This document shows, piece by piece, positions 41,155 through 49,619 of a stretch of 56,909 bases of DNA. Made by a program: the position numbers and the translations under genes. This DNA is from an uncultured Rhodospirillaceae bacterium. Its GTDB lineage: Bacteria; Pseudomonadota; Alphaproteobacteria; Rhodospirillales; Magnetospirillaceae. Location of the stretch: positions 1 through 56,909 of the forward strand of contig CAIUSV010000073.1 in assembly GCA_903901915.1 (NCBI GenBank). The letters run 5' to 3'. The notes beneath the pieces were generated by a model. The model saw only the letters and a list, made by a program, of their open reading frames with translations, was not told the origin of the DNA and did no database searches. Numbering within the stretch: position 1 is the first letter of the stretch; every line of letters begins with the position of its first letter.

Positions 41155-41305
41155 CTCTCGGCTTGGCCGGGGGGCGTTTGGTTCCGCAATCCAGGCATTG
41201 ACCGTTTCGGGCCCGCCGGCAGCGATCCTTGACCGGGCAATTTTCCGGCGGTTCGGATCGGGTGGGGCGGGGCGGCCGTTCGGGGGGGCGAGTTGCCGTC
41301 TTCAT
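41117..41305 (-). CDS. Candidate small Cys-rich protein coupled to tlyA
   Basis: This is a 62-residue frame whose ATG overlaps the TGA of tlyA (ATGA). It is Arg/Pro-rich and has four cysteines in CPVKDRCRRARNGQCLDCG, i.e. C-x5-C-x7-C-x2-C, a possible zinc-binding knuckle. The rest looks disordered. The coupling favours real translation, but its high Arg/Pro content is also what chance frames give in this genome. Confidence 0.45.
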   Translation of the reverse strand: MKTATRPPERPPRPTRSEPPENCPVKDRCRRARNGQCLDCGTKRPPAKPRVSRSRSCPPDRQ

Positions 41306-42045
41306 GCGGGTTTGCGCCCGACGATAAGAAATTCCTTGTTGCCCTCCGGGCCGAGGATGGGGCTTTCGGTCAGTCCCTCCACCCGCCATCCGGGCATTGC
41401 CGCCAGCCACGCCCGGATGCGCTCGCAGACCTCGGCGTGCAATTCGGGTTCGCGCACCACTCCGCCCTTGCCGACGCGGCCCTTGCCGACCTCGAACTGA
41501 GGCTTGATCAGCGCCGCCAGCACCGCGCCGGGCCGGGTCAGCGCCATTGCCGCCGGCAAGACCGTCTCCAGGCCGATGAAGCTGGCGTCGCACACCACCA
41601 TGTCCACCGGTTCGGGGATGATGTCCGCGGTGAGGAAGCGGGCGTTGGTGCGTTCCAGCACCACGACGCGGGGGTCGTTGCGCAGCTTCCACGCCAATTG
41701 GCCGTGGCCGACATCGACGGCGTAGACCCGCGCGGCGCCGTGAGCCAGCAGCACATCGGTGAAACCGCCGGTGGAGGCCCCGACATCGATCGCCACCCGG
41801 CCGGCGGGGTCGATGGCGAACCGCTCCAGCGCCTTGGCCAGCTTGAGACCGCCGCGCGACACCCATGGGTGGTCCTGGCCGCGCAGTTCCAAACGGCTGT
41901 CCTCGGGGATCGCGGTGCCGGGCTTGTCGATACGCCGTTCGCCGGAAAAGACCAGTCCGGCCATCACCAACGCCTGGGCGCGCGAACGGCTTTCAACCAG
42001 TCCCCGGTCGAGCAGGAGTTGATCCACCCGTTTTCGCGCCGCCAT
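41302..42045 (-). CDS. tlyA: TlyA-family rRNA 2'-O-methyltransferase
   Basis: This 247-residue protein has an N-terminal S4 RNA-binding domain (KRVDQLLLDRGLVESRSRAQ). The FtsJ/RrmJ-like methyltransferase follows: GGLKLAKALERF, AIDVGASTGGFTDVLL (SAM motif I), VYAVDVGHGQLAWKL, DMVVCDASFIGLETVLP and LIKPQFEVGKGRVGKGGVVR. TlyA proteins methylate 2'-OH groups in 16S and 23S rRNA; some were called haemolysins. In alphaproteobacteria it commonly lies near dxs and xseB, as here, though divergently oriented. Confidence 0.94.
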   Translation of the reverse strand: MAARKRVDQLLLDRGLVESRSRAQALVMAGLVFSGERRIDKPGTAIPEDSRLELRGQDHPWVSRGGLKLAKALERFAIDPAGRVAIDVGASTGGFTDVLLAHGAARVYAVDVGHGQLAWKLRNDPRVVVLERTNARFLTADIIPEPVDMVVCDASFIGLETVLPAAMALTRPGAVLAALIKPQFEVGKGRVGKGGVVREPELHAEVCERIRAWLAAMPGWRVEGLTESPILGPEGNKEFLIVGRKPA

Positions 42046-42140
42046 CGGTTATCGCCCTATGCAAAATCTTTCATGGAAATTGCTCCAGGCTTCCCCGACA
42101 ATAAACAAAATTCATACGAACACGGGACGTCCGGGGAAGA

Positions 42141-43073
42141 ATGACTACATTGCTGTATACGCATCCCGTCTGCCTCCAGCATGACACGGGCGATTATCAT
42201 CCTGAGTGCGCCGACCGCATCAAGGCCGTGCTCGCCGTCCTGGAAGCCGAGGAATTCATGATGCTGCTGCGCGACGAAGCGCCGCACGCCACCATGGAAC
42301 AGCTGATGCGGGCGCATCCGCTCAGCCATATCGATTATGTCCTCGATTCGGTGCCCAACAGCGACGGCCACCACCACCTCGATCCCGACACGGTGCTGTC
42401 GCGCTATTCCGGCGAGGCGGCGTTGCGTGCCGCCGGCGCGGTGGTGGCGGCGGTGGACGCGGTGGCGGCCAAGCAGGCGCGCAATTGCTTTTGCGCCGTG
42501 CGCCCTCCCGGCCATCATGCCGAGCGCGAGACCGCGATGGGGTTCTGCTTCTTCAACAACGCCGCCGTCGGCGCCCTGCATGCCCGATATGCCCACGGCT
42601 TCCAGCGAGTGGCGGTGGTGGATTTCGACGTCCACCACGGTAACGGGACCCAGCATATCCTGTGGGACGAGGAGGGCACGTTCTATGCCTCCACCCATCA
42701 GGAGCACTCTTATCCCAATACCGGCACGACCGACGAGACCGGCGGCAAGGGCATCATGGTCAACGTGCCGCTGCCGCCCGGGACCGGCACCGACGACTTC
42801 CGTATGGCGTTCGGCGATATCATCGTTCCCCGTTTGCGCGATTTCCGTCCCGATTTCGTGATCATTTCCGCCGGATTCGACGCTCATGCCGCCGATCCGC
42901 TGGCCCATCTTCGGCTGACTACCGCCGATTTCGGCTGGGCCACCCGGCAGATTCTTCAGGTGGCGGAAGATTTCGCCGGCAGCCGGGTGGTATCGGTTTT
43001 GGAGGGGGGCTACGACCTACGGGCGCTGGCGGCCAGTGTCCGCGAGCATGTTCGCGCCCTCATGGGGGTATGA
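42141..43073 (+). CDS. Histone-deacetylase-family amidohydrolase
   Basis: This 310-residue zinc amidohydrolase of the HDAC/AcuC/acetylpolyamine amidohydrolase family has RPPGHHAERETAMGFCFFNN, VAVVDFDVHHGNGTQ (zinc Asp-x-His), ISAGFDAHAADPLA (zinc Asp) and VSVLEGGYDL. Substrates in bacteria are usually acetylated small molecules or lysines. The ATG at 42141 follows GGGGAAG. It precedes xseB-ispA-dxs, an arrangement common in alphaproteobacteria. Confidence 0.94.
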   Translation: MTTLLYTHPVCLQHDTGDYHPECADRIKAVLAVLEAEEFMMLLRDEAPHATMEQLMRAHPLSHIDYVLDSVPNSDGHHHLDPDTVLSRYSGEAALRAAGAVVAAVDAVAAKQARNCFCAVRPPGHHAERETAMGFCFFNNAAVGALHARYAHGFQRVAVVDFDVHHGNGTQHILWDEEGTFYASTHQEHSYPNTGTTDETGGKGIMVNVPLPPGTGTDDFRMAFGDIIVPRLRDFRPDFVIISAGFDAHAADPLAHLRLTTADFGWATRQILQVAEDFAGSRVVSVLEGGYDLRALAASVREHVRALMGV

Positions 43074-43181
43074 AAGCTGGCGGTCGGGGTGTGAAGGCTT
43101 GCCTTCGTCGTAACGCCCCCGTAAACTTCCGCGCTTCGTCGGCACCCGACAGCACGACATTGGTATTGTGACCCAGGACCC

Positions 43182-43427
43182 ATGGCAGACCTGCCGCCAG
43201 ATATCGCCGCCCTCAGCTTCGAGGACGCCCTTGCCGAGTTGGATCGCATCGTGCGGCAGCTCGAGGACGGGCGGGGCAAGCTGGATGACGCGATTGTCGC
43301 CTACGAGCGGGGCGCGCAGCTCAAGACGCATTGCGCGGCCAAGCTGGACGAGGCTCGCGCCAAGGTGGACCGCATCGTTTTGGGCCCCGACGGAACGGTG
43401 GCGGTGGAAGCCGCCGATACTGTGTGA
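43182..43427 (+). CDS. xseB: Exodeoxyribonuclease VII small subunit
   Basis: This 81-residue protein is normal for XseB. The pattern SFEDALAELDRIVRQLEDGR then LDDAIVAYERGAQLKTHCAAKL is the two-helix family signature. It joins XseA to degrade single-stranded DNA. No xseA lies in the window. It is separated from ispA by 23 bp, as in many proteobacteria. Confidence 0.95.
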   Translation: MADLPPDIAALSFEDALAELDRIVRQLEDGRGKLDDAIVAYERGAQLKTHCAAKLDEARAKVDRIVLGPDGTVAVEAADTV

Positions 43428-43450
43428 CCTTCAGGACTGAGTGATATCCT

Positions 43451-44356
43451 TTGACCAAGTCTCCACTTTCCTCCCGCCTCGCCGACGCCCTTTCCGTCAC
43501 CAGCCAGGCAGTGAATACCGAACTGGACCGGCTGCTGCCGGTCTCCGACGGTCCCGACGCTCGTGTTCACGAGGCCATGCGCTATGCCACCCTTGATGGC
43601 GGCAAGCGGTTGCGTCCCTTCCTGGTGATGCAGTCGGCCAGTCTGTTCAACGTCTCGGAGAGTGCGGCGCTGCGGGTCGCCTGTGCCATCGAGATGGTGC
43701 ACTGCTACTCGCTGGTTCACGACGATCTGCCCTGCATGGATGACGACGACCTGCGGCGGGGGCGGCCGACCTGTCACCGGGCGTTCGACGAGTCTACCGC
43801 CCTGCTGGCCGGCGATGCGTTGCTGACCAAGGCGTTCGAGGTTCTGGCCAATCCGGCCACCCACTCCGACCCCACGGTGCGGTGCGATCTGGTGGCCGAG
43901 TTGGCCCATGCCTCGGGCGGCCAGGGTATGGTCGGCGGCCAGATGATCGACCTACAGGCCGAAAACCTGGATCTGGATGTGGCCGGTATCACCCGGCTCC
44001 AGCAGATGAAGACCGGCCGGCTGTTCTCGTTCTCGTGCGAGGCCGGCGCGGTGATGGGCAAGGCCCACGGCGAACTGCATCTGGCCCTGCGCAACTACGC
44101 CCATGATCTCGGCCTGGCATTCCAGATCGCCGACGACATCCTGGACGTGGAGGGTGACGCGGTCGAGGTCGGCAAGAAGGTGGGCAAGGATGCCGATGCC
44201 GGCAAGGCGACCTTCGTGTCGCTGCTGGGGTTGGAGCGCGCCCGTTCCCAGGCGGCACTATTGGCCGAGCAGGCCTGCCGCCACCTGGATCCATTTGGCG
44301 AGAAGGGTGACCTGATGCGCGACGTTGCCCGTTATGTCGTCCAGCGTCGTTCATGA
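43451..44356 (+). CDS. ispA: Farnesyl diphosphate synthase (short-chain polyprenyl synthase)
   Basis: This 301-residue protein carries both Asp-rich motifs: LVHDDLPCMDDDDLRRG (DDxxD) and AFQIADDILDVEGD. GGKRLRPFLVMQSASL binds the isopentenyl substrate. It condenses DMAPP/GPP with IPP to FPP for quinone, carotenoid and bactoprenol synthesis. It begins at TTG 43451, with AGGA about 14 bases upstream; no ATG is near. It lies directly before dxs, which supplies the same pathway. Confidence 0.94.
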   Translation: MTKSPLSSRLADALSVTSQAVNTELDRLLPVSDGPDARVHEAMRYATLDGGKRLRPFLVMQSASLFNVSESAALRVACAIEMVHCYSLVHDDLPCMDDDDLRRGRPTCHRAFDESTALLAGDALLTKAFEVLANPATHSDPTVRCDLVAELAHASGGQGMVGGQMIDLQAENLDLDVAGITRLQQMKTGRLFSFSCEAGAVMGKAHGELHLALRNYAHDLGLAFQIADDILDVEGDAVEVGKKVGKDADAGKATFVSLLGLERARSQAALLAEQACRHLDPFGEKGDLMRDVARYVVQRRS

Positions 44357-44370
44357 GGGGCTGACAGATC

Positions 44371-46305
44371 ATGACCCGTACCCCCTCCGGCAAGCCGAAA
44401 TCCCCGTTGCTCGATCGCGTTTCCGGTCCGCAGGATTTCCGTGACTTTTCCACCGAGGAATTGGAACAGCTTTCCGACGAAGTCCGCCAGGAGATGATCC
44501 AGTCGGTGGCGTTCACCGGCGGCCATCTCGGTGCCGGCCTTGGCGTCGTCGAACTGACGGTGGCGTTGCACGCCGTGTTCGATACTCCGCGTGACAAGCT
44601 GATCTGGGATGTCGGCCATCAGGCCTATCCCCACAAGATCCTGACCGGGCGGCGAGACCGCATGCGCACCCTGCGCCAAGGCGGTGGTCTATCCGGCTTT
44701 ACCCGCCGCTCGGAAAGCGAATACGACCCGTTCGGCGCCGGTCACAGCTCGACCTCCATTTCGGCTGGGTTGGGCATGGCGGTGGGCCGTGATCTCAAAG
44801 GCGAGAATTTTGACGTCATCGCCGTTATCGGTGACGGTGCCATGAGCGCCGGCCAGGCTTACGAGGCGTTGAACAATGCCGGCGCCATCGGCTCGCGCAT
44901 GATCGTTGTCCTCAACGACAACGACATGTCCATCGCGCCGCCGGTCGGTGCCATGAGTGCCTATCTGTCGCGGCTGCTGTCGTCGCCGTCCTACCACTCC
45001 ATCCGCCATCTCGCCAAGGATCTGGCGCACCTGCTGCCGCCGCCACTGGAGCGAGCCGCCAAGCGCGCCGAGGAATACGCTCGCGGCATGGTATCGGGCG
45101 GCGGTACGCTGTTCGAGGAGATGGGCTTTTATTACGTCGGTCCCATCGACGGCCATAATTTCGAGCATCTGCTGCCGGTGCTGAAGAACGTCCGCGATTC
45201 TGACGATCCCAACGCGGTGCTGATCCATGTGGTGACCAAGAAGGGCCGGGGCTACCCGCCGGCCGAGGCCGCCGCCGACAAGTATCACGGCGTCGGCCGT
45301 TTCGACGTCGTCACCGGCCAGCTCGACAAGCCCAAGGCCAACGCCCCGGCCTATACCGCGGTGTTCGGCAAGGCGTTGTTGGCCGAGGCCGAGCACGACG
45401 ACCGCGTCGTCGCGGTGACCGCCGCCATGCCGGCCGGCACCGGCTTGGACAAGTTCGGTTCGCGCTTTCCCGCCCGCTGCTTCGATGTCGGCATCGCCGA
45501 GCAGCACGCGGTGACCTTTGCCGCCGGGTTGGCCTGCGAGGGCTTCAAGCCGTTCTGTGCCATCTATTCCACCTTCCTGCAACGGGCCTACGATCAGGTT
45601 CAGCATGATGTGGTGCTGCAACGTCTGCCGGTACGTCTGGCCATCGACCGGGCCGGATTGGTGGGCGCCGACGGCGCCACCCACGCCGGGTCCTATGACA
45701 TGGCCTTTCTTGGCTGCCTGCCCGATATCGTCATCATGTGCCCGGCGGACGAAGCCGAACTGATGCATATGGTGGCGACGGCCGCCGACATCGACGACCG
45801 GCCGTCGGCATTCCGCTATCCGCGCGGCGAGGGGGTCGGTGTCGAACTGCCCGACCGTGGCAGCGTTCTGTCCATCGGCAAGGCCCGGATTCTGCGCGAG
45901 GGGAACCGGGTGGCGATCCTGTCGCTGGGGACCCGGTTGGCCGAATCGCTCAAGGCCGCCGATGAATTGGCTGCCCGCAATCTGGCGCCGACGGTGGTCG
46001 ATGCCCGTTTCATGAAACCGCTGGACGAAGACCTGATCCTGCGCCTGGCCCGCGAGCATGAGGTGCTGATCACCGTCGAGGAAGGCTCGGTGGGCGGCTT
46101 CGGCAGCCATGTACTGCACCTGCTCGCCAGCCGCGGCGCGCTCGACCGTGGCCTCAAGGTCCGGCCGCTGGCTCTGCCCGATTACTTCGTCGAGCACGAT
46201 ACTCCCGGCATCCAATACGAGAAGATCGGCCTGAACGCTTCGGGTATCGTTGCCTCGGTATTGGCCGCCATCGGTGAAACCCGGTCGGCCCACGCCCTCG
46301 CCTGA
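44371..46305 (+). CDS. dxs: 1-deoxy-D-xylulose-5-phosphate synthase
   Basis: This 644-residue thiamine-diphosphate enzyme catalyses the first step of the MEP isoprenoid pathway (pyruvate plus glyceraldehyde-3-phosphate). Motifs: [58 protein letters not shown] (ThDP motif GDG), [17 protein letters not shown] (catalytic Glu), [18 protein letters not shown], and a C-terminal transketolase domain with [13 protein letters not shown]. It starts at ATG 44371, 14 bp after ispA, so it shares that operon. Confidence 0.96.
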   Translation: MTRTPSGKPKSPLLDRVSGPQDFRDFSTEELEQLSDEVRQEMIQSVAFTGGHLGAGLGVVELTVALHAVFDTPRDKLIWDVGHQAYPHKILTGRRDRMRTLRQGGGLSGFTRRSESEYDPFGAGHSSTSISAGLGMAVGRDLKGENFDVIAVIGDGAMSAGQAYEALNNAGAIGSRMIVVLNDNDMSIAPPVGAMSAYLSRLLSSPSYHSIRHLAKDLAHLLPPPLERAAKRAEEYARGMVSGGGTLFEEMGFYYVGPIDGHNFEHLLPVLKNVRDSDDPNAVLIHVVTKKGRGYPPAEAAADKYHGVGRFDVVTGQLDKPKANAPAYTAVFGKALLAEAEHDDRVVAVTAAMPAGTGLDKFGSRFPARCFDVGIAEQHAVTFAAGLACEGFKPFCAIYSTFLQRAYDQVQHDVVLQRLPVRLAIDRAGLVGADGATHAGSYDMAFLGCLPDIVIMCPADEAELMHMVATAADIDDRPSAFRYPRGEGVGVELPDRGSVLSIGKARILREGNRVAILSLGTRLAESLKAADELAARNLAPTVVDARFMKPLDEDLILRLAREHEVLITVEEGSVGGFGSHVLHLLASRGALDRGLKVRPLALPDYFVEHDTPGIQYEKIGLNASGIVASVLAAIGETRSAHALA

Positions 46306-46340
46306 GCAGGTATCCGCGCGTCATCTGGAGAGCGGTCGGC

Positions 46341-46643
46341 ATGGAACTTGAGAAGCTCAAGGAGAGCGCCCTTCGGGCAAGCGCCCTTCTCAAGGCGATG
46401 AGCAATGAGCATCGGCTGATGATTCTGTGCCAATTGCTGCCCGGCGAGAAGTCGGTGGGGGAATTGGAACGGATCATCGGTCTCAGCCAGTCGGCGTTGT
46501 CGCAGCATCTGGCCCGATTGCGTCGCGATAATCTTGTCCGCACCCGGCGTCAGGCGCAGACGATTTATTATTCGCTGGCCGGGGCCGAAGCGGCGGCGGT
46601 GATCAGTACCCTGTACGGGCTGTATTGCGCCACCAAGACCTGA
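46341..46643 (+). CDS. ArsR-family regulator, BigR/SqrR-like persulfide sensor type
   Basis: This is a 100-residue winged-helix repressor. The HTH is GEKSVGELERIIGLSQSALS then QHLARLRRDNLV and the wing is TRRQAQTIYYSLA. Two cysteines are placed as in BigR/SqrR/YgaV: C30 in RLMILCQLL and C96 in LYGLYCATKT. Those proteins form a tetrasulfide or disulfide link and release DNA in response to sulfide or persulfide. The converging MBL-fold gene might relate to the same response, but its His pattern is not that of a persulfide dioxygenase I can confirm. Confidence 0.88.
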   Translation: MELEKLKESALRASALLKAMSNEHRLMILCQLLPGEKSVGELERIIGLSQSALSQHLARLRRDNLVRTRRQAQTIYYSLAGAEAAAVISTLYGLYCATKT

Positions 46644-46655
46644 ACTCCGTGATCG

Positions 46656-47723
46656 TCACCTCCGGCGGAACTGCCACACTCCGTCGTCTCCGGCTTCGCG
46701 CGTCACCGTGCCCCGGTGCATCAGGTGATGCAGGTGGGCCAGAGTTTCCGCCGTGGCGAAACCCATCTGATGGGCATCCAATTCGCGCTTGAACAGGACC
46801 CGCAACACCTGGATTGCCGTCACCGGCTGGTCGCAGGCCGCCAGGGTGCGTTCCAGCCGTTCGATGTGATGGGCCTGCAATTCGGCCACGCGGGTGTGCA
46901 GACCACGGAACGGCAGGCCATGTGACGGCAGCACCAGGGTATCTTCGGGCAGTTCGTTCAGTCTGGTCAGCGCGTCGAGGAACAGGGACAGCGGCTCGGA
47001 CTCCGGCTGCTGCGGCCATACACCGACGATGGGTGAAATCCGGGGCAGGATCTGATCGCCGGATATCAGCACCCCGGCTTCGGCGCAATACAGGCAGGCG
47101 TGCTCGGGGGAATGGCCTCCACCCTCGATCACCCGCCATTGGCGGCCGGCGATGGTCAGGTTGTCACCATGGCGGATACCGACCACGCGGACCGGCATTT
47201 GCTCGATGCGGACGCGGTAGGTGTTGCCGCGGCTCCGCACCCCCTCCAACTGCGCGGCATCAAAGCCGATGCGGCGGTAGTGGCGGACCTGATTGGCGTT
47301 GAATTCCTCACTTTCCTCCAGCCACAGCATGCGGCCGAACAACCATTCGCGCAGGGTGGCGGTCAGTTCGATATCGAGGCGCTGACACAGCCAGCCCGCC
47401 AGGCCCATGTGGTCAGGGTGGAAATGGGTGGCGACGAGCCGCGATGGCGTCGACCCGGCCAAAGGCCCGGCCAGCAGGGTCTGCCACAGTGCCTTGGTCT
47501 CGTCGCTGCCCAGGCCGCTGTCCACCAGTGCCAGCCCGCCATTGTCGTCATCCAGCGCCCACAGGTTGATGTGGTCCAACGCGAAAGGCAGTGGCATGCG
47601 AATCCAGCGAATGCCAGGTGCCACAACCGTCACCTGGGCGGACGCCGGCGGCTGGTCGAACGGATGAATCAGGGGGGGCAGGCTCACGGGGCGTGACTCC
47701 GATAATTCGGTAAGTCTTTGCAT
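46656..47723 (-). CDS. MBL-fold metallohydrolase
   Basis: This is a 355-residue protein from the ATG at 47721-47723 (GGAG site). The metallo-beta-lactamase motif is ATHFHPDHMGLAGWL. Further metal ligands lie in EGGGHSPEHACLY, LISGDQILPRISPIVG and LPSHGLPFRGL. The C-terminal helical domain (ELQAHHIERLERTLAACDQP, MGFATAETLAHLHHL) is the winged-helix cap of the LACTB2/glyoxalase II-like group with hydroxyacyl-thioester or ribonuclease relatives. The Tn7-like element begins only 36 bp upstream of its start, so its native promoter has probably been displaced. Confidence 0.9.
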   Translation of the reverse strand: MQRLTELSESRPVSLPPLIHPFDQPPASAQVTVVAPGIRWIRMPLPFALDHINLWALDDDNGGLALVDSGLGSDETKALWQTLLAGPLAGSTPSRLVATHFHPDHMGLAGWLCQRLDIELTATLREWLFGRMLWLEESEEFNANQVRHYRRIGFDAAQLEGVRSRGNTYRVRIEQMPVRVVGIRHGDNLTIAGRQWRVIEGGGHSPEHACLYCAEAGVLISGDQILPRISPIVGVWPQQPESEPLSLFLDALTRLNELPEDTLVLPSHGLPFRGLHTRVAELQAHHIERLERTLAACDQPVTAIQVLRVLFKRELDAHQMGFATAETLAHLHHLMHRGTVTREAGDDGVWQFRRR

Positions 47724-47758
47724 ATTTGGCTCCGGGCGGCAAGATTCAACCGGCCTGC

Positions 47759-47829
47759 TGTCGGTTCGGGCTATAGATGGCGGTGACGGATTATAGATGG
47801 CGGCAGCCGCATTCTTGATGGCGGTGAAT
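47759..47829. repeat. Left end of Tn7-like transposon: TGT terminus and three TnsB-type repeats
   Basis: TGTCGGTTCGGG at 47759 is followed by three direct repeats: CTATAGATGGCGGTGACG (47771), TTATAGATGGCGGCAGCC (47791) and TTCTTGATGGCGGTGAAT (47812). The shared GATGGCGG recurs at 47776, 47796 and 47817, about two helix turns apart. Tn7-like ends begin with 5'-TGT and carry arrays of 20-22-bp TnsB sites. The 5 bp before it, CCTGC, would be one copy of the target duplication. The other end is not in the window. Confidence 0.7.
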
Positions 47830-47941
47830 TTCTCCACACCATTGATTCGGAACGATTCCGGCGAAATCCCATTTTGGGCGCATTGAAGTCGGTTTCGGCG
47901 CGCCCATGTGACTCCTCGATCAGACATCCGAGGAATTTTCC

Positions 47942-48949
47942 ATGAACGCCGGACGGCCCACTCCACTGTGGCCGGGGCGGCCTCGGCCGTTGCCGGGAGA
48001 AACCTTCTCGTCGTGGTTCTCCAGGACCGCCTGGAGCAACGGCCTGACGCCGGCCGAACTATACGGCGTGGCCACCAGCGGCGCCCAGATCCACAGCCGC
48101 GACCTGGACCGTCTGGCCGAGCGCAGCCTGCTGATCCGGCTGTCGGCGGCCACTGGCATCTCTGCCGACATTCTGGCTGATGCCATGGTCACCCGTTGGG
48201 CGGGGCACCTCTACGATGCCGAGGAGCGGCACATCCGCCTGCCCTGGCTGCCCTCGGTGGGAACCGAGCGGACCCGCCCCAGCTTCGGCCAGCAATTCTG
48301 CCCGCTGTGCCTGGCGGAAGACCCGGTCCCGTATTTCCGCCTCGGCTGGCGCCTCTACTTCGTCACCGCCTGCCGCCGGCACCGGGTCCATCTCTGCGAC
48401 CGTTGCCCCGGCTGCGGTGAACCAATCCAGCCGCTGAAGACGATCCGCACCAGGACCGACCTGGAATGCCACAAATGCGGTAGCAAACTGATGGCAGCCC
48501 CCGCCGCTCCGGCCGAAGACTTCTTCACCCAGGCCCGGCTGCTCACCGCTACCGGACAGGATGAGATAGATCTGCCCGGCTATGGCCCGATCCGCCAGCC
48601 CTTGTTCTTCGAATTGGTCCTGAGGCTGCTGCGACTGGTGGCGGGAGGTTCCTTCGCCCGAGCCTTAAGAGCCCAACTGGCAGAGAGTGCGGATGATTTG
48701 TCGCAGTTCGCGGATATTCCCATCCGGGCCGATCCCTACCAGTTCGAACCACGGCAGCGGCACCTGCTGATCGCCCTGGCGGCCCGGATGCTCGACGACT
48801 GGCCCCTCCGCTTCCATGCGACCTGCAAGGCAGCAGACGTGTCGCGCTGGCAGTTGGAACGTACCAGCCGCAGCCCGATGACGCTTCTCAAGAAAGATTG
48901 TCACGACGGCAAACATCAACCAAACATTGCCATGATTTCGCCTAATTGA
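47942..48949 (+). CDS. tniQ: TniQ family transposition target-selection protein
   Basis: This is a 335-residue protein. The TniQ opening PRPLPGETFSSWFSRTAWSN is followed by zinc-binding motifs: FCPLCLAEDPVPYFRLGWRL, ACRRHRVHLCDRCPGCGEPI and ECHKCG. TniQ/TnsD proteins bind the target site and recruit the TnsC/TniB ATPase. The ATG at 47942 has GAGGA upstream. The C-terminal ~100 residues, which usually carry the specific DNA-binding HTH, are short, so the target code is unknown. It comes first in the operon, ahead of tnsA. Confidence 0.92.
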   Translation: MNAGRPTPLWPGRPRPLPGETFSSWFSRTAWSNGLTPAELYGVATSGAQIHSRDLDRLAERSLLIRLSAATGISADILADAMVTRWAGHLYDAEERHIRLPWLPSVGTERTRPSFGQQFCPLCLAEDPVPYFRLGWRLYFVTACRRHRVHLCDRCPGCGEPIQPLKTIRTRTDLECHKCGSKLMAAPAAPAEDFFTQARLLTATGQDEIDLPGYGPIRQPLFFELVLRLLRLVAGGSFARALRAQLAESADDLSQFADIPIRADPYQFEPRQRHLLIALAARMLDDWPLRFHATCKAADVSRWQLERTSRSPMTLLKKDCHDGKHQPNIAMISPN

Positions 48950-48988
48950 CGATCAAGGCTTGGTTTCCCGATTATTTTGGGAGGCAAG

Positions 48989-49615
48989 ATGCCGGTTCGG
49001 TCGATCCCCAGAAGCCACCGCAGCGTCACCGGGCGGCAGCCCGTGGACGGACAGAAGAGCGTCGCGGTCGAGTCCTCGCTGGAGCGGGACTTCGTCCTGC
49101 TTTGCCGCTTCGAGCCGGATTTCGCCGGCATCGAGGAGCAGCCGGTGATGATCCCAGTCCCCGGCGGACGCCGTTACATCCCCGACTTCCTGGTCACTTG
49201 GCGAGAGCCCAGGCCGCCCGATCTGGTCGAGGTGAAATATCAGGCTGACCTCGCCGCCCAGACAGACATCCTGCGGCCCAAATTCGCGGCGGCAGAAGCC
49301 TACGGCCGTGATCGCGGCTGGCAGTTCCGGGTGGCCACCGACAAGGACATCCGAACGCCGCGCCTCGCCAACGCGACCTTTCTCCTGCCCTTCCGCTTCC
49401 GTCCTGCCGATCCCGGCCGTGCCCTCCGCCTGACCCGCGCCCTCCAGGCATTGGGCTCGGCCACGCCGGAGCAAGTGCTGGCCGCGGCCTTCCCCGAAGC
49501 GGAGGGGCGGCTCCAGGCCCTGCCGGTGCTGTGGCACCTGATTGCCACCTTCCGGGTGCAGACGAATCTGGATGAGGAATTGACCATGACCTCCACGCTC
49601 TCCCAGGAAGGATGA
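48989..49615 (+). CDS. tnsA: TnsA-like endonuclease subunit
   Basis: This 208-residue protein starts at the ATG at 48989 behind GGGAGG. The N-terminal nuclease core is visible: Glu in VESSLERDFVLLCRFEP, Asp in RRYIPDFLVTW and E-V-K in DLVEVKYQADL. This is the restriction-like E...D...ExK site that cuts the 5' ends of the transposon. The C-terminal half (LRLTRALQALGSATPEQVLA) probably contacts the TnsC-type ATPase. It is shorter than Tn7 TnsA (about 273). Its stop lies 4 bp before tnsB. Confidence 0.9.
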   Translation: MPVRSIPRSHRSVTGRQPVDGQKSVAVESSLERDFVLLCRFEPDFAGIEEQPVMIPVPGGRRYIPDFLVTWREPRPPDLVEVKYQADLAAQTDILRPKFAAAEAYGRDRGWQFRVATDKDIRTPRLANATFLLPFRFRPADPGRALRLTRALQALGSATPEQVLAAAFPEAEGRLQALPVLWHLIATFRVQTNLDEELTMTSTLSQEG

Positions 49616-49619
49616 CCCC

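Noticed and set aside
46183-46543. Minus-strand frames opposite the ArsR-type regulator
   Set aside because: The plus-strand HTH protein is well supported, and the antisense frames have no protein-like motifs.
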